A DNA stretch of 64,000 nucleotides from contig JAJEJB010000018.1 in NCBI GenBank assembly GCA_022828135.1, positions 21,538 to 85,537 on the forward strand, read 5' to 3'. Positions 56,733 through 64,000 of the stretch are shown here, piece after piece. The number at the start of each line of letters is the position of its first letter. The stretch's first letter is position 1. This DNA comes from Acidimicrobiia bacterium (GTDB taxonomy: Bacteria; Actinomycetota; Acidimicrobiia; Acidimicrobiales; Aldehydirespiratoraceae). The position numbers and the translations under genes are program-made. A model generated the notes under the pieces. The model was not told the DNA's origin. It saw only the letters and a program-made list of their open reading frames with translations, and did not search any database.

Positions 56733-58391
56733 ATGAAGACACATTCGCGCCTATGGCTCATCCTCGGCGCGCTGCTCAGCCTCGCCCTCGTGGCGTCGGC
56801 CTGCGGCGACGACGAGCCGGTAGCGGACACCAGTGCCGCCGACGCCGCGGCTGCGGCCGCTCAAGCCGACGCCGCCGCAGCTGAGGCGGAGGCCGCGGCT
56901 GCGGCCGCTGAAGCCGACGCCGCCGCGGCTGAGGCGGAGGCCGCGGAGACCGCGGCTGCTGAAGCGCAGGCCGAGGCCGACGCGGCTGCCGCCAGAGCGG
57001 CCGAAGCCGAAGCCGCGCTCGAAGCTGCTATGGCCGAGGCCGAGGGGGCGATCGACCCCGATGTCGTCGCTGAGCTCGAGGCCGAGCTGGAATCGGCTGC
57101 CGCCGAAGCCGCCGAGGCTCAGGCCGAGGCCGAAGCGGCTGCTGCCGCCGCCGCCGAGGCCGAGGCGGCGATGCAGGAGATGGAGATGAGCCTGGCCGGC
57201 AGCGTCGTCACCATTCTCGGTCCCGAGACCGGGTCGGAGGCCGAGGGCTTCCTGGCCGGTTTCGAGCCACTGCGTGAGCGCACCGGGATCGTCGTCCGGT
57301 ACTCGGGCACCCGCGACGCCACCACCGAGCTGAACCTGGCGGTGGAGGCCGGCGACCCGCCCGACATCGTCATCATCCCCCAGCCCGGCCGGATCCTCCA
57401 GTTCGGCGAGTCCGGCGACGCGGTCGCCATTCCCGACTCGATCATGGCCAACATCGGCGGCTCGTACGACCAGTTCTGGTTCGACCTGGCCACCACGGGC
57501 GGCAACGTCTACGGCGTGCCCAACAAGGGCGACGTGAAGAGCCTGGTGTGGTACAGCCCGCAGGGCTTCGCCGACAACGGCTACGAGATCCCCCAGTCCT
57601 GGGCCGAGCTCGAGGCGCTCATGGAGCAGATGAAGGGCAACGGCCAGACCCCGTGGTGCGTCGGCATCGAGTCCGGCGCGGCCACCGGCTGGGCCTTCAC
57701 CGACTGGATGGAGGACATGATGCTCCGCCTCCACGGGCCCGCGGTCTACGACCAGTGGGTCAGCCACGAGATCCCCTTCAACGACCCCAGGGTCGTCGAG
57801 GTGGCCGAGTTCGTCGGCAGCATCTGGTTCGCGGAGGGCAACGTGAGCGGCGGCCGCGACCTGATCTCCCAGCGCAGCTTCCGCGAGATGGCGGCGGCCC
57901 ACCTCAACGGCGAGTGCATGATGCACCGGCAGGCCAACTTCGCGGGCGCCCACTACCTCGAGGCCGGCGCGTCGTCGCTCGGTCCCGACGGTGACGTGAA
58001 CGTGTTCTACCTGCCGACCATCAGCGACGAGTTCGGCACCGTGGTGCTCGGAGCGGGGACCCATGCGGTGGCCTTCACCGACAAGCCCGAGACCCTGGCG
58101 GTGCTGGAGTACATCGGCACGGCCGAGTACGCCAACGCCCGCATCATGTCGGACAAGGGCGGCTTCCTGTCGCCCAACCGCGACCATGACACGTCGCTGT
58201 ACAGCTCCTCGTTCGACCGGGCCCTCGCTGAGATCCTGGTCAGCGCAAACCCGTTCCGCTTCGACGCCTCGGACCTGATGCCGGGCGAGGTCGGAGCGGG
58301 CGAGTTCTGGCGGTCGGGCACCGACTACGTGTCGGGCTCCAAGACCGCTCAGGAGTTCGCCGACGACACTGAGGACGCCTGGCCGTCCTGA
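56733..58391 (+). CDS. ABC transporter substrate-binding lipoprotein with Ala/Glu coiled-coil-like spacer
   Basis: A 552-residue lipoprotein. The signal peptide ends in LVASACGDD with the acylated Cys24. Residues 32-150 are an almost pure Ala/Glu stretch with scattered Asp, Gln and Arg, likely a long helix or coiled coil, ending near QEMEMSLAG. The binding domain then begins (SVVTILGPETGSEAEGFLAGFEPL) and matches the AglE-type alpha-glucoside/MalE family, including AGDPPDIVIIPQPGRI and NGECMMHRQAN. ATG 56733 has GGGAGGGAAG. The spacer may lift the binding domain off the membrane; no other ABC-binding protein function is suggested. Confidence 0.9.
   Translation: MKTHSRLWLILGALLSLALVASACGDDEPVADTSAADAAAAAAQADAAAAEAEAAAAAAEADAAAAEAEAAETAAAEAQAEADAAAARAAEAEAALEAAMAEAEGAIDPDVVAELEAELESAAAEAAEAQAEAEAAAAAAAEAEAAMQEMEMSLAGSVVTILGPETGSEAEGFLAGFEPLRERTGIVVRYSGTRDATTELNLAVEAGDPPDIVIIPQPGRILQFGESGDAVAIPDSIMANIGGSYDQFWFDLATTGGNVYGVPNKGDVKSLVWYSPQGFADNGYEIPQSWAELEALMEQMKGNGQTPWCVGIESGAATGWAFTDWMEDMMLRLHGPAVYDQWVSHEIPFNDPRVVEVAEFVGSIWFAEGNVSGGRDLISQRSFREMAAAHLNGECMMHRQANFAGAHYLEAGASSLGPDGDVNVFYLPTISDEFGTVVLGAGTHAVAFTDKPETLAVLEYIGTAEYANARIMSDKGGFLSPNRDHDTSLYSSSFDRALAEILVSANPFRFDASDLMPGEVGAGEFWRSGTDYVSGSKTAQEFADDTEDAWPS
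56847..56942 (+). repeat. two 48-bp direct repeats within the spacer
   Basis: Two near-identical 48-bp units (56847-56894 and 56895-56942) differ at only a few bases. They encode 16 residues each of the Ala/Glu spacer and stay in frame, indicating expansion by repeat slippage. Confidence 0.85.
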
Positions 58392-58401
58392 CAGCCGTTT
58401 A

Positions 58402-58432
58402 GGGAGGGGGGCGCGCATGGCGCCCCCCTCCC
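58402..58432 (+). terminator. 13-bp perfect hairpin after the second binding-protein gene
   Basis: GGGAGGGGGGCGC and its exact complement flank a 5-base loop, 11 bases after the stop codon. No T-run follows. As with the first importer, it sits between binding protein and permease genes and probably sets unequal message levels. Confidence 0.7.
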
Positions 58433-58478
58433 GCTCCGGCAAACATAGATCACCGGTACCGGCAGCCCAGGGGGGTCC

Positions 58479-60101
58479 GTGGCCCAGTTGGTAACCATGC
58501 TCGTGAGCGTCGCCGGGGCGCTCCTGGTGTCCGCGGTGGTGTTCATCGGCGCGAACCGCGCCGTGGACAGTGTCCGGAGCCGCTGGCCCGCCTTCACAGC
58601 CTCGCTGGGCGTGCTCGCAGGCCTGCTCGCGGGCGCGGTGGTACAGCACAACGGTTGGCTCCCCCGTGGCCCGGCCGTGGGAGGCCCCCTCAAGGAGGGT
58701 TGGCTGCTCATCGCTGCCGGCGGGATCGCGGGAGCGGCAGTCGGGGCCGTGGTCGGCAGGCTGGCCCAGCCGGCCCTGACGCGGCGCGCGCACTGGGAGG
58801 AACGCCTCCGACCCTGGGTGTTCGTCGGTCCGGCGCTGGTCTTCGTGGCCGGCGGGCTCGTCCTTCCCGGTCTGCGCACGCTGTTCCTGTCGTTCAAGAA
58901 CGGAACCCGGGGCCGCGAGCCCGGCTTCACGCTCGAGCACTACACCGACATCTTCACGAACCGGACCTTCTTCACCTTCGAGGGGTGGCCGTCCATCTTC
59001 ACCGGCCGGCTCTTCATAGTCGGGCTGGCGGCCGCGGTCGTCGCCGCGGCGGCCGCGTGGGCGAGTTCGTCACTCATCGTCGGCGGGCCGGCGCGGGTGG
59101 CTGCGGCCACCCGGCTGATGCGGGCACTCAAGGTCGTGGCGGCCCTGCTGATGGTCGCCGTAGCGGTGGGGTTCATCGAGTCGCTGGTGCGCGAGCCCAA
59201 CCGCTCCGAGATCATGGACGTGCTCACCGTGGTCGTGTCGAGCCGGGTCACGCTGTGGATCGCGGTGGTCGCCGCCGCGCTGATCCTGACCGCATGGCTC
59301 GCGGCGCGGGCCCGCGGCCGCGAGGTGGAACTCGACTGGGGATCGCCGGCTGCGTCCTCGCTGGTGGTCGCGGCCGCCATCCTGATCGTGTTCGGTGCGC
59401 TGTCGACCCTCCGGGGCGTGGTCTGGAACAACATCTGGTGGGTGGTGACCGTGGCCGGGCTGTCCACCGTCCTCGGCCTGCTGCTGGCCGTGCTGGCCGA
59501 GCGGGCCCGGGGAGAGCGGATCGGCAAGACCCTGATCTTCATGCCCATGGCCATCTCGATGGTCGGGGCGGCCGTCATCTGGGACTTCATGTACGAGGTC
59601 CAGCCCATGGGCAACCAGACCGGGTTGTTCAACGCTGTCCTCCAGGGCCTCGGCTTCACCCCCCGCGGCTTCTTCATCAACGCCACCATGATCCCCTGGA
59701 ACAACTTCTGGATCATGTTCATCATGGTGTGGATCCAGACCGGCTTCGCCATGGTCGTGCTGGCCGCAGCCATCCGGGCCGTGCCGGAGGAGCTCACTGA
59801 GGCGGCCGAGGTCGACGGGGCAAGCCGGGCACAGATCTTCTGGCGGGTGGTGATGCCCCAGATCAGGCCCACCATCATCGTGGTGGTCACCACCCTCATA
59901 GTGATCGTCACCAAGGTCTTCGACCTGGTCAAGGCCACCACCAACGGCGCCAACCGCACCAACGTGCTGGCCAACGAGATGTTCGACCAGCTCCGCGACC
60001 GCAACTTCACCTCCAGCAGCGCCTTCGCGGTCGTGCTGTTCGCCCTGGTGCTGCCGGTGATGATCTACAACATCCGGCGTCTCCAGCGGGAGCTGGCATG
60101 A
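58479..60101 (+). CDS. ABC carbohydrate permease, enlarged AglF/MalF-type
   Basis: A 540-residue permease, about 250 longer than the MalF-like one at 48063. Extra hydrophobic segments lie in the first 110 residues and in a central block (about residues 180-310: LFIVGLAAAVVAAAAAWASSSL, VVAALLMVAVAVGFIE, and a further pair near 260-315). The permease core with EAA loop VPEELTEAAEVDGASRAQIFWRVVMPQIRP is C-terminal. Its closest style is the large AglF alpha-glucoside permeases. The start is GTG 58479. Overlaps the next permease by 4 bases. Confidence 0.85.
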   Translation: MAQLVTMLVSVAGALLVSAVVFIGANRAVDSVRSRWPAFTASLGVLAGLLAGAVVQHNGWLPRGPAVGGPLKEGWLLIAAGGIAGAAVGAVVGRLAQPALTRRAHWEERLRPWVFVGPALVFVAGGLVLPGLRTLFLSFKNGTRGREPGFTLEHYTDIFTNRTFFTFEGWPSIFTGRLFIVGLAAAVVAAAAAWASSSLIVGGPARVAAATRLMRALKVVAALLMVAVAVGFIESLVREPNRSEIMDVLTVVVSSRVTLWIAVVAAALILTAWLAARARGREVELDWGSPAASSLVVAAAILIVFGALSTLRGVVWNNIWWVVTVAGLSTVLGLLLAVLAERARGERIGKTLIFMPMAISMVGAAVIWDFMYEVQPMGNQTGLFNAVLQGLGFTPRGFFINATMIPWNNFWIMFIMVWIQTGFAMVVLAAAIRAVPEELTEAAEVDGASRAQIFWRVVMPQIRPTIIVVVTTLIVIVTKVFDLVKATTNGANRTNVLANEMFDQLRDRNFTSSSAFAVVLFALVLPVMIYNIRRLQRELA

Positions 60102-61033
60102 CGTCGCCGCAGACCGCCTTGATGCCCACCGGGCTCCGGCTGCGGCGCCTGGCCGCGGAGGCGCCCACCTGGGTGATGTGGCTGATCGTGGTCGTGTGGA
60201 CGGTGCCGACCATCGGGCTGTTCGTCTCGTCGTTCCGCAAGGTGCGCGACATCGACTCCTCGGGATGGTGGACCGCCTGGAACGATCTCGACAACCTGAC
60301 GCTCCAGAACTACCGGGACATCTTCCGCGAGTCCGCGGCCCAGCCTTCGATGTGGGAGTTCGCCCTCAACTCGGTGGCCATCGTCGTGCCGGCCACGATC
60401 ATCCCGATTGCGGTGGCGGCCTTCGCGGCCTACGGGTTCGCCTGGATGGACTTCCGGGGCCGCAACTGGCTCTTCATCGGACTGGTGTCGATGATCGCGC
60501 TGCCCAACCAGATGGCGTTCGTTCCCCTTCTCCAACTCTTCAACGGCGGCGCCCGGTTCACCATCCCCGGCGTCGACTGGACCCTGGCGCTGCTGCCCGA
60601 CGTGGGCATCGCCAACACTGCGGCCGCGGTCTGGCTCACCCACACCGCGTTCGGTCTGCCGCTGGCCGTGCTGCTGCTGCACAACTTCGTCAGCCAGCTG
60701 CCCCGCGACATCTTCGAGGCAGCCCGCATCGACGGCGCCAGCCATTTCACCATCTTCTGCCGGCTGGTAGTTCCTCTGGCCCGCCCCGCGCTGGCTGCGT
60801 TCGCGGTGTTCCAGTTCCTGTGGACCTGGAACGACTACCTGATCGCCTCGGTGTTCCTCAACGAGAACGAGCCGATGACCATCGCGCTGGTGAACCTGGT
60901 GGGGGAGCGCGGCCAGAACTTCCAGCTCCGCTTCGCCTCCGCGTTTGTGATCATGGTGGTACCGCTGATCGTCTTCTTCAGCCTCCAGCGCCACTTCGTG
61001 CGCGGCCTGCTGGCCGGCTCCGTCAAGGGCTGA
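60098..61033 (+). CDS. ABC carbohydrate permease (AglG/MalG-like)
   Basis: A 311-residue permease with six helices and the EAA loop LPRDIFEAARIDGASHFTIFCRLVVPLARP. Together with the enlarged permease it forms the membrane part of the second importer. It ends FFSLQRHFVRGLLAGSVKG. As in the first system, no ATPase follows. Confidence 0.93.
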   Translation: MTSPQTALMPTGLRLRRLAAEAPTWVMWLIVVVWTVPTIGLFVSSFRKVRDIDSSGWWTAWNDLDNLTLQNYRDIFRESAAQPSMWEFALNSVAIVVPATIIPIAVAAFAAYGFAWMDFRGRNWLFIGLVSMIALPNQMAFVPLLQLFNGGARFTIPGVDWTLALLPDVGIANTAAAVWLTHTAFGLPLAVLLLHNFVSQLPRDIFEAARIDGASHFTIFCRLVVPLARPALAAFAVFQFLWTWNDYLIASVFLNENEPMTIALVNLVGERGQNFQLRFASAFVIMVVPLIVFFSLQRHFVRGLLAGSVKG

Positions 61034-61114
61034 CCCCACGGCCATGGCCGCGCCCGCTCCACGCGCCGGCCTCGCCAGATCACTCGCGCGAGCCGTAGCA
61101 GATATGCGGGCGGG

Positions 61115-62386
61115 CTACACGCCCAGGGCCGTGAGGGGGAGGACCGTGGTCCCGTCGGGCCGGTCGTAGCCGTAGCCAGTGGCGGTGACGATCAGCAGCT
61201 TGGACGGCGCGGGCAGGCGCGAGTCGTCGACCCTGTCGCTCAGCCGCAGCAGCGACCGGGCCGCCTGCTCGATGCCTTCTACGCCGCCGAGTTTGACCTC
61301 CGCGGCCAGCCAGCGTCCGTCGCGAGCCTCGACGATGGCATCGACCTCCAGCTGGTTGCTGTCGCGGTAGTGGTAGACGGAGGCTCTGGCGGCCTGGCTG
61401 TAGATGCGCAGGTCACGCACCGCCAGCGACTCGAACAGGAGCCCGAGCGCCTCCAAGTCGGCCAGCAGCCGCCCGGGGGCGGCCCCGAGGGCAGCAGCCG
61501 CGAGCGACGGATCCACGAAGTGCCGTTTGGGCGAGCTCTGGAGCGTGGCCCGCGATCGCAGATGCGAGCGCCATGCCGGGACGTCCTCGACGACGAACAG
61601 CCGCTCCAACGAGCGCAGGTACTCGGTGGCGGTGGCGCGGTTGAGTGGCCGGTCGCCGGCCGTCTCGACCGCGAGCTTGGAGAACGATGCCGTAGTAGCC
61701 ACATTGCGGGCTATGGAAGCGACCAGCCTGGCCACCCCGCCCGGATCCCGGGCCACTCCGTCCACCGAGCTGACGTCGGTCCGGCAGAGTTCCGCGATGT
61801 AGTCGTCCAGGAAGAGCTGAGCATCCGCCACCGACCGGCCGAGCAGGCGAGGCCAGCCACCACGGCACAGTGCCGCGACCACGTCCTGGAAGTCTGCGTC
61901 GGGGCGCCGTGCGGCTACTGGCTCGCCTTCGAGCAGGGCCTCCAGCGACACGTCGCCGGTGGACTCCCCGGTCTCGAGCAGCGACATCGGCCTCATCCTC
62001 ACCCGGGAGACCCGCCCCGCGCCGGAGTGCCGGGTGATGTCGTCTGCGGGAGCGGCCGAGCCGGTGAGGATGAAGCGGCCGGTGCGGTGTCCCTCGTCGC
62101 TGGCGCGCCGCACCTGGTTCCAGACCTCCGGGGCCAGCTGCCACTCGTCGAGCAGGCGGGGCTCTGCGCCCTCGAGCGTGAGGCCAGGCACGAGCGGGAC
62201 CGACCTGCGGGCGTTGAGGTCCCGATCGAACAGCACTTCGCTTCGGGCGAAGTTGCGTCCTGTCCACGTCTTGCCGCAACCCTTGGGGCCCTCGATCACG
62301 ACTGCCGGCATGGCGGCGAGAGCCCGCGCCACGACGGCGTCCGCCACTCGCTCCCGGTACCCGTCAGGGGTGAGTGTCACTGGCAT
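61115..62386 (-). CDS. DUF4143-type AAA ATPase
   Basis: A 423-residue ATP-binding protein. VVIEGPKGCGKTW (33-41) is the Walker A loop and LEGAEPRLLDEWQLAPEVWN contains the Walker B acidic pair; the DUF4143 C-terminal part ends with LEVDAIVEARDGRWLAAEVKLG, which has a PD-(D/E)xK nuclease-like Asp...Glu-x-Lys arrangement. Such proteins are common in bacteria, of unknown role, and often lie near repeats. ATG 62386 follows GAGGT; a GTG at 62407 is an alternative. Four tandem repeats lie immediately upstream, probably its own operator. Confidence 0.85.
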   Translation of the reverse strand: MPVTLTPDGYRERVADAVVARALAAMPAVVIEGPKGCGKTWTGRNFARSEVLFDRDLNARRSVPLVPGLTLEGAEPRLLDEWQLAPEVWNQVRRASDEGHRTGRFILTGSAAPADDITRHSGAGRVSRVRMRPMSLLETGESTGDVSLEALLEGEPVAARRPDADFQDVVAALCRGGWPRLLGRSVADAQLFLDDYIAELCRTDVSSVDGVARDPGGVARLVASIARNVATTASFSKLAVETAGDRPLNRATATEYLRSLERLFVVEDVPAWRSHLRSRATLQSSPKRHFVDPSLAAAALGAAPGRLLADLEALGLLFESLAVRDLRIYSQAARASVYHYRDSNQLEVDAIVEARDGRWLAAEVKLGGVEGIEQAARSLLRLSDRVDDSRLPAPSKLLIVTATGYGYDRPDGTTVLPLTALGV

Positions 62387-62410
62387 CGGACCTCGGACTG
62401 CCACCACGAA

Positions 62411-62502
62411 CCTACAACTTCCGGGACTTGTAACCTACAACTTCTGTGACTTGCAGCCTACAACTTCTGGGACTTGCAACCTACAACTTCTGTGACTTGC
62501 AG
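62411..62502 (-). repeat. four 23-bp tandem repeats upstream of the ATPase gene
   Basis: Units at 62411-62433, 62434-62456, 62457-62479 and 62480-62502 follow the pattern CCTACAACTTCYGKGACTTGYAR. Each contains an imperfect inverted repeat, CTRCAA then TTGYAG. They lie directly ahead of the ATPase start, so they are a good candidate for repeated protein-binding sites. No spacers separate them. Confidence 0.85.
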
Positions 62503-62762
62503 CCTGCCAGCGACACCCTGGTGGATGGTTGGTGCTTGAGAAGGTTCACGAAGCAGAGCTGTTGCTAGTGTTGTCGCATGGCAACTCGTCCGAGGCTGCA
62601 ATGATGGCGATGGTGGCGGCCGGCGATCTCGAGACGGGATCGGCCGCGGGTGCCTCGCCCCGTAAAGGTGGCCAAAGAAGTTCGATGCAATACGATTCCG
62701 GTTGTGGGGAAGTGGAGATCCTCTAGCCCCGGCGGCCCGGTGCGGCTGACCTCTTGCGCCGC

Positions 62763-62773
62763 GGGGGGGGGGG
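62763..62773. repeat. 11-G homopolymer upstream of the surface-protein gene
   Basis: Eleven consecutive G residues lie 33 bases before the surface-protein ATG. An in-frame stop at 62747-62749 lies further upstream, so the run is in the untranslated region. Such tracts change length by slippage and could tune promoter spacing. The rest of 62503-62806 shows no convincing gene or promoter. Confidence 0.7.
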
Positions 62774-62806
62774 CGTCGAAGGACGTTTGCTCGTCTGGCC
62801 GAGGCA

Positions 62807-64000
62807 ATGAGATCCGCCTCAGGATTGCGGGGTCTCGTCGGCGTGATCGTGGCGGCGCTGGTGGGGTCGGTGCTGTCGGTGGCGCCGGTGCCGTTGTTGT
62901 CGGATCCAGGGGGGTTGCTGGCGCCTTCTGAGGTTGGGGCGCAGCAGGTTGCCTCGCAGGCGGTTCTGCATCGCGACACGATTGTCGAGGGCCAGACGCG
63001 CGCCTTCCAGATCACCAACGTCGCGACCCGGCCCGAGTACTACCTGCACGCCAGCGTCGCGGGCTCCTTCAGCGCCGAGGCCTCGGACGTCACCATCACG
63101 ACCAACAATCTGTTGGGCCAGGCGCTGGTTGTTACGCCCGATGCCGACGGCCCGCGCGCCTACCCCGACAGCGTCTACAGGCGCATCCGCTTCGAGGTGA
63201 CGGCGAACGCCGACAGCGACGGCGCGGGCGACGAGACCTTCGGCGTGCGCCTGTGCACCACCGCGGACTGCAGCGGCGGCACGGTTCTGGGTGAGTGGAC
63301 GGTCACGATCACCGAGCCTCAGGCGGACATGACTCTCTCCGGCACGGGCGCGACGCTGACCATCGCTGGCGGAAGCGCGCTCTCCGTCATGGAGGACACC
63401 GCCAACGGCGACGGCCGCGACCGCCGAGCCAGCTTCAGCATCGACGTCACCACCGCGCCCACGTCTGACATCGTCGTCGTCGCCTACACCGAGACCGGGG
63501 TGAGTACCGGCACGAGAATGGCTCCATTTGCCCGCATCAACAGTGCGCTCTCCCCCGACTACCCGCCCCACGGTCAAGCAGGCCACAACGATGTGCGGGC
63601 CGAGTACGTCGTTGGCTACTGGGCATCGGGCGCGACGGGCTCCCAGGATTTCACCGTCATCTCCACCGACAACGCGGTCGACAGCGCAGGCGGGACGGTC
63701 ACGGGCAACCTCAAGTTCAAGCTCTATGTGGACAATGAGGCCTTCCGTACCACCTTGAGTGGCACAAGCTCGGACACGGCGTATGGCAATGCCACCGCCT
63801 ACACGGCCATCGCCATCCCCGATCTGCCGGTCCATGTGACCGACGACGACGAGCCGACGCGCGTCCGGCTGCTGCCCACGAGTCCCGCCGACAACGAAGC
63901 CACCGAAGGCAACACGGACAAGGCCACGGTGCTGGTCAGGCTCGACCGCGCCCTGGTCGCCGGCGAGGAGGTCACGGCGCTGCTGACCTTCAGCGGCGCG
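62807..64000 (+). CDS. secreted Calx-beta-like surface protein, 3' end outside window
   Basis: At least 398 residues, open at the right edge. The N-terminus is a signal peptide (MRSASGLRGLVGVIVAALVG then SVLSVAPVPL). Repeated beta-rich modules follow, with the Calx-beta-type sequence DDDEPTRVRLLPTS then EGNTDKATVLVRLDRALVAGEEVTALLTFSGA. Calx-beta modules bind calcium and occur in large cell-surface and adhesion proteins. A Cys pair (RLCTTADCSGG, about residues 150-156) could form a disulphide. ATG 62807 has only a short GAGG nearby. Codon use is less GC-biased at third positions than in the catabolic genes. Function unproven. Confidence 0.8.
   Translation, partial: MRSASGLRGLVGVIVAALVGSVLSVAPVPLLSDPGGLLAPSEVGAQQVASQAVLHRDTIVEGQTRAFQITNVATRPEYYLHASVAGSFSAEASDVTITTNNLLGQALVVTPDADGPRAYPDSVYRRIRFEVTANADSDGAGDETFGVRLCTTADCSGGTVLGEWTVTITEPQADMTLSGTGATLTIAGGSALSVMEDTANGDGRDRRASFSIDVTTAPTSDIVVVAYTETGVSTGTRMAPFARINSALSPDYPPHGQAGHNDVRAEYVVGYWASGATGSQDFTVISTDNAVDSAGGTVTGNLKFKLYVDNEAFRTTLSGTSSDTAYGNATAYTAIAIPDLPVHVTDDDEPTRVRLLPTSPADNEATEGNTDKATVLVRLDRALVAGEEVTALLTFSGA

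Noticed and set aside
62411..62502. Short CRISPR array
   Set aside because: The four 23-bp units touch each other with no spacers, and no cas gene is present.
62529..62726. Small plus-strand frame between the repeats and the surface protein
   Set aside because: 65 residues with no homology pattern, no ribosome site and low-complexity Met/Ala start; probably not a gene.

Overview
The window is GC-rich, gene-dense bacterial DNA. Many starts are GTG, cistrons often overlap by one to four bases, and there is a furA-katG pair and two F420/luciferase-like oxidoreductases. This points to a high-GC actinomycete; an aerobic heterotroph of the Acidimicrobiia type is my best guess (inference; no rRNA or ribosomal protein gene is present to confirm it). 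The content is mostly catabolic: amino acids, methylated amines, polyols or sugars, acyl-CoAs and xenobiotic-like substrates, plus stress functions. I found no tRNA, rRNA, CRISPR array, prophage or insertion sequence.

Layout. 1-4.0 kb is an accessory pocket: a GNAT-PIN-ASCH-like fusion protein open at the left edge, a separate ASCH protein, an alpha/beta hydrolase, a short antitoxin-like remnant and a Phd/RelE-type toxin-antitoxin pair. 4.0-7.8 kb has an amidase/cytochrome P450 pair and a hydrolase. 7.8-22.2 kb is a tryptophan-kynurenine catabolic locus: kynurenine 3-monooxygenase, tryptophan 2,3-dioxygenase, a formamidase-like hydrolase, a LysR regulator, then a long co-directional run with aldehyde dehydrogenase, DapA-like lyase, 3-hydroxyanthranilate dioxygenase, kynureninase, IlvD/Edd dehydratase, an MttB-like methyltransferase and a dimethylglycine-dehydrogenase-like FAD-GcvT fusion. 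22.3-28.1 kb carries a cold-shock protein, a DenD-like dehydrogenase, an SDR, katG, furA and a dienelactone-hydrolase-like protein.

28.1-37.4 kb holds SDRs, a divergent Rieske oxygenase/GcvT-like demethylase pair, an acyl-CoA dehydrogenase, a three-SDR operon, an MFS transporter and a class II aldolase. 37.4-46.5 kb contains selD, whose catalytic residue is encoded by an in-frame UGA (predicted selenocysteine), a nitronate monooxygenase-like protein, an SRAP protein, a HIT protein, a CDP-alcohol phosphatidyltransferase, two LLM-class oxidoreductases, a CMD-like protein, a rhodanese and an aldehyde dehydrogenase.

46.6-61.0 kb contains two ABC carbohydrate-type import systems, each with a lipoprotein and two permeases but no ATPase gene, so a shared ATPase encoded elsewhere is likely. 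The first is coupled to an oxidoreductase, an IclR regulator, glycerol-3-phosphate dehydrogenase-like and glycerol kinase genes and an SDR. The second lies behind a LacI regulator and a near-perfect LacI-type operator, and its binding protein has a roughly 120-residue Ala/Glu coiled-coil-like spacer after the lipobox. A strong GC hairpin follows each binding-protein gene. 61.1-64.0 kb has a DUF4143-type ATPase preceded by four 23-bp tandem repeats, then the start of a large secreted Calx-beta-like surface protein preceded by an 11-G tract.

The most notable items are the selenoprotein SelD, the RNA-processing-like fusion at the left edge, the kynurenine locus with unexplained lyase, dehydratase and demethylation genes, and the candidate phase-variable surface protein at the right edge.
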